Origin: Acanthaster planci
Taxonomy: Eukaryota; Echinodermata; Asteroidea; Valvatida; Acanthasteridae
Assembly: GCF_001949145.1 (NCBI RefSeq)
Contig: NW_019091395.1
Location: 1,297,259 to 1,361,258, forward strand
Reading direction: 5' to 3'
Length of the DNA: 64,000 bases
Each line of letters begins with the position of its first letter. Position 1 is the first letter of the stretch. Position numbers and translations under genes: made by a program. Positions 55,576-64,000 of this stretch are shown one piece after another. A model generated the notes under the pieces. That model saw only the letters and a program-made list of their open reading frames with translations. It was not told the DNA's origin and made no database searches.

Positions 55576-56059
55576 ATAATCCCTTTCGATAGATTTTAAG
55601 ACGAAAAGGGACCGCGCAATCCATCTGCAGGTTAGCGTCGATTCACTGGGAACTGTGTACCGTGACAGCGCGATGATTGCTGAAACCGCTCAGTTAAGGA
55701 GAAACAACGAAAAAGTGGACATTCTTTGATTCAAATGGGCGAGGACGGGAGTCGTTTCTCCGACTTAAACCGCGACCCTTACACACCCATTTGGAATACA
55801 AAAACTGCACATTCTTACTAATTCGTTGAGGCATGACATGAATGAAACGTTGGGTATAGTACCTGGTACCTACGGGAAAACTCTGCTCTGGTCTCCTTAT
55901 TGCGTAATGAAACAAAGGACTAAAAGGTTCAGTTCTTGCGAGTGAATTAAAAGTGGGGTTTAAATGCCCAGTGCCTTGAGCATGCAGGTCATTTGTTGTC
56001 GAACAAACTATCTTCCTTCTGCTCCGCCCTTCTTGTCGGTCAGTGCCAGCTCCACCATA

Positions 56060-57230
56060 ATGTATTCCAGTGATGACGATTTGTCCTTATATCTGACTCA
56101 AACTTCATTTCAAGATAATGTTGAGTCACCCTCAAGTAATGACTCAAACTAATACCCGATATTTCTGGACGTATCTGATGATGAAATACATGCTACTAGC
56201 GAAAAGTTAGAAGTGGCAAAATCAGTGGCGAAACAACCTCGAATACTCTCTAATTTGGAAGGCCCCAGCCGATTCTGGACCCCAGTAACCGACCAGGAAA
56301 TGATGGCAAAACGCAAGAGAAGGTAACAAGACCATATTTTTTGTTATTTCAACATTTGGCACGGTTTGTTGCACGGGGACATGTTTGATGACTTCGAAAC
56401 TCGAGTTCATAACACGGTGTATTAGCACGTTATTTGTAAAGTTTTCTACATTTGTATTTCAAATATGTTTTCACCAGCTACCGGGCAGAAGTGTGTATGG
56501 GCCGTTGGGCCTTTTGATGTGTAGAAAGCGGAGAGAAGTAGATCAGCCGTTATACACCTAAGAGCTAAACACCACTCCAATACGTGTAGCATTAGTTGAG
56601 ATGTCCAAAGACGAAATCTGTTACTCTGTTGCTTCGTCATGGCGGCTAAGAAGGAAAAGGGACAGGACTACCCAGCCGAAACACTGTACGAGCTCATCAT
56701 TTCCTTGCAACTCTATCTGGCAATGAAGGGTAGAAGTATGAAATTCGTTAATGAGGAAATTTTCAAACCTCTCGAAAACACTCTCGACTCCCGCATGATG
56801 GAGTTGTCAGCCGTTGGCAAGAGGGCACCACGAAAGCAGGCAGAAGTCATCACTGACGAGGAGGAAGCTGAGCTGCGGTCCAGAGGAACCCTTGGCACTG
56901 ACACACCCGAAAAAAATGGTGGACACAATGCTTTATTGATCGGTCTGCACTTTGCACTCTGAGCAGGAAAAGAACACCTGCACTCCGCTTTGTTAATTCC
57001 CAACTGCCTCTCCACACCGAAAATCATGGGAACAGATTTCTTAGATACGAAGAATATGTTTAAAAAAACTGCCAAGGAGGTCTACGGCTCAGGAGAGTAA
57101 AACCAACAGTTGCCGATGCATACGAACAAAAGAGACCTACATCAAACATCGACCGACGTCTGACAAGTGTTCGCCTGCATTTTACCTCCAGCCACTAGCG
57201 AATCCTACTAATAATGTGTGGTAATCCTGT
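56060..57230 (+). pseudogene. DUF3504 (Crypton/tyrosine-recombinase-derived) gene, decayed
   Basis: Exon 1 (56060-56322) starts MYSSDDDLSLYL, an acidic N-terminus, has one TAA, and ends RFWTPVTDQEMMAKRKR at a donor g|gtaaca. Exon 2 starts after the acceptor tgttttcaccag (56477) with a KCVWAV segment, then VEMSKDEI, a one-base loss near 56638, and the open stretch 56639-56962 (YPAETLYELIISLQLYL, then APRKQAEVITDEEEAELRSR and LGTDTP). A TGA follows HFAL where Arg is expected, then a frameshift. The next frame gives LRFVNSQLPLHTENHGN, a TAA, and LRLRRVKPTVADAYE; AFYLQPLANPTNNVW closes the match. These are landmarks of DUF3504 proteins (ZMYM/QRICH1/KIAA1958 type), thought to descend from Crypton recombinases. 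It has at least three stops and two frameshifts. Confidence 0.8.
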
Positions 57231-57989
57231 CAACCGAGGGGACAGCATGAGTTGGCGAAGATACATGTATACAGCCTCTCTTAAAATTTTGCGTGAATTC
57301 CAATGCCAGAAAATATGTGAACGAGGGTATGGTTGAGACCTTATGTTGAAATTATTTTGACGTACGTTTAGCATCACCCTCATACTTGTCATGATAAAAA
57401 TTGATTAGAGCTGTTTCCATACTTGATAGTGGATTAATTTTTCATTTTTTCTTTCTGTGATCCTTAATTTTTCCATGGAGGAAGGACACAGAAGGAGTTG
57501 GAACTCAGGCACTTCAAAGTGTTCAATGGCGGTCGCCGCCGAGTCAGATGAATAATACAAAAAACATTCCAAAATGCCTGATACTGCCAGTAACCTGGAC
57601 CAGTAATATCGTAGCAATACTTGTATTTTTTTGCTTGCAATTAAATGCAAATTATCTATGTGACCAGGAATAAGAGAGAAAATTTCCTGATATTAGACCT
57701 ACTTTTTGCGAATTGCCATCGTAAATAAACTTTTTAAATTTTGATACACTGTTCCATTATCCATGCAAAGTTTGTAATTTTATTCTCCTTCGTCCAATAC
57801 ATCAGTGTTCAAAGACTTGGTACGAGTTTGGCTAAGACTGGCCAACAAAATGTTCACTACAACTGGAAAGCTAAGTTCATTAGGAACAAAATGCGCTATT
57901 TCATCACAGGGAGTGATCGTGAAATCTCATAAAATACGCCTTTGTACAAACGCCATAATAAAAAAGTTCAAACGAAGAAAACTATTTTT
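57231..57989. other. No recognisable gene
   Basis: Nothing is supported. Confidence 0.5.
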
Positions 57990-58042
57990 ATATTATATAT
58001 ATATATATTTTATATATATTTTATATTTTTATATATTTTTTG
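57990..58042. repeat. TA-rich low-complexity tract
   Basis: The stretch is almost entirely A and T with runs of tatatatata and ttttatat. Confidence 0.9.
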
Positions 58043-59110
58043 AGATGCAAAGGAAATCAGTTAATCCTTGCAAGTCAACATAGTAAAGTTTGGCCTTTCT
58101 GTTAATGAGGTACTGGTATCCAATGGTATCTCAATGTTTTAAGCCACACTGAAAAAAATGAGGCTTGGAGCTTTGGAAACCCAAATGGTCTAACACCAAC
58201 CCATTTAATATATTATATTGAACATGACAGATTCAAGAAACAGAAGATAGGAAAATGCTCCCCGTAAAATAAGGTCCATTCATTATAGAGCATTTGCTCC
58301 AACCGAGAGTGAAAGGCCAGTCCTCAAAGGTCAGTGAACACAGGGATATTTATTGCCATAAAAACCAACCTAGACTTAGCTTGAAGTGTTGGTCTAAATA
58401 GCGATTGATTGTCAATTTTAAACTTCTCTTTGAATGAAAAGTTGCAAGACATCAGTTGTAATGGAGAACAGATCATGGGAGATTTAAAGAAAACAAAATC
58501 TGGTCTTTCCCAAGAGCTGACACTCTGTGATTTGAGCAATGGAACTGGTTTTAAAAGAACAATACGTGTACATGCATGTGTATACTTTTTCAAATATGAT
58601 CGTTTCTACCAATATTGGTTTGAAATAGACATCTCGGTGTAGCCGTACTCAAGTCAGTAACTTTTCTGGCCCGTTTCAACAAAGTATATCATTTTCATCG
58701 TCACACATGTACATGTGCGTACATAATAGTACAAATTGCGATTCTCACAGCATAGTTTCTTTTCACATTATGAAGTGGAAATTGTTTCTGTGCATGTACA
58801 ATGTAGTGTGTCACAGAAAGACTTCATTTCACAGGTCCCCAAACTTTGTGCAAATTTGTGCTACAAGATTGACGTTCATCGAGGCAGAAAGGAATCTGTC
58901 GTGAATTTAATTGTTTTTAATGTGTTACTCCATGCATTAAGCCTATCGGAATCAATTATTTTTCAACATTTTTCAACAATAGTTTTCCAACCCGTCAAGT
59001 TGTGATCAGACACAGAGTGGCGTAAAAAAGGCCCACAAAGTTGCTAAGAAGGTAACAAGATCCTAGGAAGGTAAGTTCTATTCTGGGAAAACCTACATGA
59101 ATTCGAGGAG
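58043..59110. other. No recognisable gene
   Basis: Short ORFs (under 95 codons) without domains. Confidence 0.5.
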
Positions 59111-59115
59111 GAATC

Positions 59116-59282
59116 CAGTGGCGTAAATCTGTGTCGGAGATTGGGGGTCGAAAGATAAGGACTTGCCCAGCCATGGAAATTTGAAAAGCAGGAGGGGGTG
59201 ACACGCTAAAATTATACCCTATCGGGGGCGATTTTCATGCTAAAGATGTATATCAGTATGGCCTTTTCAAATTGCTTCCCCT
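59116..59282 (+). repeat. Dispersed repeat R2, copy 2
   Basis: The counterpart of 42076-42290; here the left edge is cagtggcgtaaatctg, a CAGTGGCG start often seen on hAT-type elements. No right terminus was identified. Confidence 0.5.
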
Positions 59283-59284
59283 CT

Positions 59285-60490
59285 TTATATTCAATTCAAT
59301 ATTCAACTTTATTCTCCCTGATAGGAAATTCCATTGACTAATCACATTAAGATACACGTCATAATTAAAAATCACAACATTGATATAAAACGTTAATTAA
59401 TGAAATATTTCTGACAAGAAACACACATAAAACACAAAACACAAAAATACAAACACCAAAAATAAATCCAAGAGCAATATCACACACATATAAAAACCCA
59501 TATAATTTCTAGTAAAAGCTGCAATAAAACTTGTGTATCACTGTTATATGCAGAGTATATTATTTACATGGACATCACTGAGTCATCGCTCACACTGCTC
59601 GTTAAAAAATTGGACTGCGGAAGGGACGAATGTTTTGAAGAATCGCGAGGTTCGAATTCTCCGCTGCTTCTTGCACTTCTCCTTCAGTGGGTGGGTGTCA
59701 TCTAATCAAATCGTTTCAACCTTATTCAGCAGACATGTACAGCCATTGGTCAATACTGATTACGCTACTCACTTGTAATTACTCAATCCAGTTTAATTAA
59801 CTCGGTCCAGTGTTCACATGTTTCCAAAAACATAAATAAGACAATAGGGCCTAAGTCCGAATACTTTGCATATAGCAGACTAATAAAACATTTTGTAACG
59901 ATATAAATTTCTTTAAAAAGAAAAGTCGCTGTAACTTATTGCACTTTGACGTAGCACATTTATGAAACAACTTTCATTGTTCTCAATATCGACTCCCAAT
60001 AGGCCCTACTTAATTAAACTCTGTATCTCTCCAGAGGTTCTCGAGTCCTTTATAATCACAGTGGCCGGAATGTGTCTTATATAATGGGCCTTCTGTACCC
60101 TGTTTGTCAAGAAATCATTGACCTGCAATATGATGTTAGAACTGACATTAAGATCCAGCGATTTCTGGACCATCAGATGCGGCTGAATGGCGAAAGCACA
60201 AGCAAAAGCTACAAAACAACTTAGTAGCCCTGGCCGTTTGCAAATACCACCATTTATCAGTGCGATAACTGCATCTTCGGAATTCATTTGTGGTCGATAT
60301 GCAAACCGATAATTATCAACAGAACCCCAAATTTCAGCAATTAAACCATTCTGAATTATTTTCCCCAAACATTTCACGGGTACCGAGGAGAATGGTATTG
60401 GAACAATCGCTGACTTTTTCCGTAATGCCAGAATCAGTGCCCTACTTGCCGATTGCTGAAACAATGACCGGAAAGGTGGGGCTAATTCCC
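59285..60490 (-). mobile_element. LINE (CR1/L2-like) relic, RT fingers to 3-prime end
   Basis: On the minus strand, 60006-60464 encodes VPIPFSSVPVKCLGKII and RFAYRPQMNSEDAVIALIN, the finger region of CR1/jockey-type RT, then IQPHLMVQKSLDLNV and NDFLTNRVQK. Around 59600-59700 an ORF2-like C-terminus appears (RTSRFFKTFVPSAVQFFNE). At 59288-59320 the reverse complement reads gaataaagttgaatattgaa, a typical LINE 3-prime end. The catalytic FADD region is missing, so internal deletions occurred. Confidence 0.75.
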
Positions 60491-60576
60491 TAGAAACTGA
60501 CCTTCAATACCTTTTAAATTCAAACAAGAACACAAGATCAATTCTTGTTTAAAATTTAGCTTTGCAGACAACAAGT

Positions 60577-61145
60577 ACCCGCCCTCTCTCGACGAAAACT
60601 AATTAAGTGGACCCAGAATCCGTAATCTGGCAGAATTTGGGCTGAGTTTGGGCGGCTTGTTCTCGAATGTTAACGAACAGCTCGATTTGTTGTTCGTTGG
60701 TCGGCCGCTCGAACGCCGGGAACAAACAACCGGTTAGTCAGTTAGTGGCAAGCAACATGGCGGCGTCCATGTAGGCTACGTTATTCGCGAGTTAATGTTT
60801 GGATGGGCTGAATTCTTTTTTATATTAACAGGAACATTCATTTCTGTGTTAAGGAAAATAATCAATGTTAATTTTGCTAAACTTCCCATTGTCTATGGCT
60901 TTGGAAGCCATCTCTCTACTTTTTACAGCTGTTCAAAAATCAAAATCTCACGAGTTTTTTCGTGTGTTCCTGTAAACCCTGACGAGGAGGTGGTGTGTGA
61001 CCCTGTCCCGAGAACAGTGTCTTGAGTCGTGTTCCCGCTCGTGTTCGAGCGCGAGAACAAGAAACCCGTGTCAAGAACAGGCCATCCGAACTCCACCACG
61101 GAGTCTGTGTCCACTTAATTAGTTTTCGGCGAGAGAGGGCGCGAT
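60577..61145. mobile_element. TIR element of about 570 bp
   Basis: The left end reads cgccctctctcgacgaaaac then taattaagtggac. The right end (61106-61143) reads gtccacttaattagttttcg then gcgagagagggcg, its reverse complement with one mismatch. Internal segments with gttctcg..cgaacac patterns also pair loosely, so the arms may be longer. It is non-coding. No target duplication is clear. Confidence 0.7.
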
Positions 61146-61400
61146 TTTTACCTTTGCACTGGAATGCGTACGTGTGGGCGTGACACGCGTACGCGACGCT
61201 AAACGAACTTTGGGTGCCGGTAGACCTGCATAGACCTAGAGGAGAAAGACACGAGCTTCTGAGGGTAAATTTGTGTAGGCATGCTAAGTGCAAGTTGTCT
61301 TAAGTTTGTTTTAGGCTACGTTGTGTTGTCACGTTGTGTGTATAGACTCAGTCTGATGACTGAGAGTGACATTTAGGATCATGCACACACTGGTTACAAC
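61110..61400 (+). repeat. Dispersed repeat R1, copy 3
   Basis: It overlaps the right end of the preceding TIR element and continues with acctttgcactgg, ttaagtttgttttaggctac and aggatcatgc, as in 16121-16440. The overlap suggests the R1 repeat and the TIR are one larger element family. Confidence 0.5.
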
Positions 61401-62184
61401 CCATTGGCTACCCCTACCTACATGTACATGTACGTACTTCCTGAACAGTGAGGGCTTGTTCTAGCCCCACACGTACGTGGGGCTGTAGTGGCTCTCTTTT
61501 ACAATCTATCACATATCTGTCGCCGCCACCACATGACTACATTTTGTACATATTGCATCAGGTGCTTACATGTTGGGTACGGCATAAATTTGCATTCAGT
61601 TTATCAAGCACATGATGGTACCTGTACCATGCACATGCTCTTTGTATTCGTGTGGGGTAGGTACATGTGTTTACCCTTTATTTTTGTGCCCTGAAAATTA
61701 ATGTGTGAAGTGCACTGAGTTTCCAAGTCACAGCCATTTGAATCAGACCACATGTGCAATGTATATGCATGTATGTTGTATCTTTTCTGGTGTGATAGTT
61801 AAACCAACATGTAAGCACCTGTCATACTGCAATTTGTGATGGATGCCTAATTCTTGTACAGTAAGTCAGGCACGCTCATGAGGAAAATGAATGTTTCCTG
61901 TTGGGTACATGTACATGGACTTCCTATTGTTTTAGTTCCCCAAACTCAAGTAAAGGCTTTAATCATTCAAATACCTGTAGAAATTGCTCACACATGCTCA
62001 GTGCGTCCAAGCTGACATGCGCAGGAGGCATGACATACCCCAAGGACTGCCACTGCTTTTTCAATAAGCCCTCTCTCATTCCCACTTGGAGTGGATTGTA
62101 TAATGTTTCCTTTCCATGATTATAAAAATCACATGTACAGTGTACTAGTACTGGTACAGCTACATGTACATGTACGTGTAGGTT
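61401..62184. other. No recognisable gene; TACATGTA-rich
   Basis: Clusters such as tacatgtacatgtacg (61421) and gtacatgtacatgg (61905) are seen. No domain-bearing ORF. Confidence 0.5.
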
Positions 62185-62950
62185 TGACACCTTTTCAAAA
62201 TTATTACATTTTGTAAGTTGCAGTCCGTATCTGATAATGATAAATCTGTAACTCTGCCATTCATGTACAAGTACACCTTAACCCTAACACTCCTCAGTCC
62301 TCCAACAGGTGAAGGATTGAGGAGGGTTAGGGCTAGTAATATGCAATCAGTGAAATTGGAGGGTTGGGACTGTAAGGATTGTTCACACAGGTGTACAGTG
62401 TGTATGGGTTCATGCTCATTGAGAAAGTGCTCAATGTCCATATTGGTACTGTTCCAAGAAAGCTTAACAGAAACAGGCTTTAATAAATGTAATTGTTGAA
62501 TAATTTGCTGTTTAGGGCTTTCACTGGTCAAATGGGAAAACTTCTAAAAGTTAAATTGAAACTCAAATAACACATGTCAACTTTCAACTCGACAAGTCAA
62601 CTCAACATGAAAAGTCAATTTGAAACTTGGAGGATAGAAATCTTATTTTGTTTTCCAACTTTGTACATTCAATAATGTAAGGCTTTACATGTGCATATAC
62701 AACCTTTGTTTGCTTTGAAACACCGGTACTCATAGCTGTAAATACCGCGGGTGGCATTAAAGTTCTGTTAATGCATGTACAGTAGTTACATGTACAAAGG
62801 TTACATGTAGATTGATTGGTTGATGGAATTAATAGGTTATCAGGTCAATCAGTGATTTCTTTTCCTTTTTGCATGTAAGGGACAATGGATGTTGTCTTTA
62901 TCTGCGATAAAAATTACCCAATTATTAAACGTGTGTACCAGTTTTTGTCA
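62185..62950 (+). repeat. Duplicated block D2, copy 2
   Basis: This is the counterpart of 26610-28330. It lacks the 656-bp TIR element but contains the palindromic mini-element 62278-62336, which copy 1 lacks at the corresponding point. Confidence 0.75.
62278..62336. repeat. TTAA-bounded palindromic mini-element, copy 2 (inverted)
   Basis: It starts ttaaccctaacactcctc and ends gaggagggttagggctag, with centre ccaacaggtga, the reverse complement of the centre of copy 1. Its right edge is slightly decayed (ctag in place of ttaa). Confidence 0.8.
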
Positions 62951-63184
62951 TACTCTCTATAAATGTCGACCCGCCAGACTTATTTCATACTTTGTATAGG
63001 GCGACCCCATTTGTTCATTCACAAGATTTAGATTAAGTGTGATGCATGTTATACTTTGATGTCATTGTCGAAAACGGTTAATGTTAAAGTCCAGAAACAG
63101 GTGTAATTTTCCCCCAGACTCGACACGATCAGTATCATAAAATATAAGCCTTGAAGATTTCAATTTAAGTAAACTCAGTTGAGG

Positions 63185-63345
63185 CTTTTTGGCAGTGTTG
63201 GAGTTGAGTTCTCAAATCCGAGTACAGATCACTCCGAATACTTTAGGGGCCAAGTCCAAGTACACTCGTGACCAGTCCGAGTACAAATCTCCGAAGCCAA
63301 GTACTGGGCTGAGTCCAAATAGCTTAGTCCGAATCCAAATACAAT
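63185..63345. repeat. Degenerate tandem repeat of a tccgagtaca unit
   Basis: About eight imperfect units (aatccgagtacag, cactccgaatact, aagtccaagtaca, cagtccgagtacaaat, cgaagccaagtact, gagtccaaatag, agtccgaatcc) spaced 15-25 bases apart. It translates freely in one frame but only because of the repeat. Confidence 0.75.
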
Positions 63346-64000
63346 TGCAAAGCAGTACCATAAACAAATAAGTAAATAATTAAAACTGAATTATACAGGC
63401 ACGTGGTCTTCATGCAATACAATTACCTTGTATACATTGTCGCGTTCCCCCAGTTTTGGGATAAATTAATCCTAGGATCAACAATGAAAATCAAGGCAGG
63501 AAGCGGGACTTTCGGCTGACAGTAAGACTCTGGTTTATTCACAACTTCTTCCTTTGATTATACACAGTAGAATAAATAGCAAGGGTGGCATCCGCTGATA
63601 CATGGTAGCGTACGGTATTGCAACTTAAGATTTAAGAGTATCGAACTGTTTACCACCAGGCAAGGCACACGCGTGAAGTTTAACAACTGACCACATGGTG
63701 GAAGTTCCGCCAGGTGGCCTGACCGTAGCGGGAGTGGGCTGCTAAGGCTCCGCCAGCTAGCCACACAGCTATGTCTGCCGGACCAGCATAGGCTACTACC
63801 CTGAACCGCACAGCACTCTGTTGCCTATAACATGTATCCAGAGCGTGAAAATGCTTTCTCTAATAATAAAATATATATTCCTGTCTACCACTTTGTTTTC
63901 TTGTTGTATTTTAAGTCAGGGTACACCCTTTCTAAAAATATGCTGCTCAAGATATTTCATCCTATACATTCTAAGAAAAGTGTACCACAAAATTAGGGAA
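63346..64000. other. No recognisable gene
   Basis: A GC-richer patch (63660-63800) stands out from its surroundings but carries no domain, and no LTR or tRNA features could be confirmed. Confidence 0.45.

Noticed and set aside
59640-59660. gaggttcgaattctccgc as a tRNA B box
   Set aside because: It lies inside the LINE ORF2-like C-terminus on the minus strand, and no A box or acceptor stem is present.

Overview
The window looks like intergenic-rich chromosomal DNA from a marine invertebrate animal. The evidence is short spliced introns with canonical GT/AG ends, F-box/WD40 and Golgi glycosyltransferase families expanded as neighbouring copies, many decayed transposons (Ty3/gypsy, LINE, SINE-like, TIR elements, tyrosine recombinases), and very frequent TACATGTA/ACATGTAC palindromes. 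My best guess is a lancelet (Branchiostoma-like), but this rests on general flavour only. No bacterial or organellar signature is present. A 252-base run of N (20686-20937) is an assembly gap.

Layout. 1-10 kb: no convincing gene, two short TIR elements, one weak 7TM-like remnant. 10-16 kb: two tandem plus-strand genes for type II membrane glycosyltransferases of the Nucleotid_trans (GT77-like) kind, each with a phase-1 intron just after the membrane anchor. A wrecked third copy lies about 40 kb away at 55.0-55.6 kb. 16-28.5 kb: TACATGTA-rich DNA with a LINE RT fragment, a long foldback element, a gypsy fragment with the gap, the first intact F-box/WD40 gene (22870-24609), and a 656-bp CAGTGTTC-ended TIR element. 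28.5-35.5 kb: a decayed minus-strand Ty3/gypsy retrotransposon (gag, zinc knuckle, protease, RT, RNase H, integrase) followed by a two-finger C2H2 reading frame behind a possible small intron. It also carries a perfect 41-bp inverted repeat inside the protease. 35.5-39 kb: a repeat block shared with 19 kb, a SINE-like unit, and F-box/WD40 copy 2 with two frameshifts. 39-50 kb: no intact gene, several repeat pairs, and a tyrosine-recombinase relic (47323-48190, minus) that keeps its catalytic residues but has a TGA before the catalytic tyrosine. 50-53 kb: intact F-box/WD40 copy 3. 54-57 kb: one unassigned exon-like ORF, the glycosyltransferase pseudogene, and a two-exon decayed DUF3504 (Crypton-related) gene. 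57-64 kb: a LINE relic, a TIR element, a repeat block that duplicates 26.6-28.3 kb, and degenerate tandem repeats.

How it fits together. The probably functional loci are the two glycosyltransferases and F-box/WD40 copies 1 and 3. Both families grew by local duplication in the same orientation, with transposon-rich DNA between copies, and each left at least one dead copy. There is no operon-like organisation. Shared flanks (18985-19405 with 35705-36075; the 3-prime flanks of F-box copies 1 and 3) point to duplicated units larger than the coding exon. No clearly new molecular system is evident. The most unusual observations are the gypsy element with a downstream zinc-finger frame, the perfect inverted repeat inside its protease, the tyrosine-recombinase and DUF3504 relics, and duplicated blocks with reciprocal element insertions.
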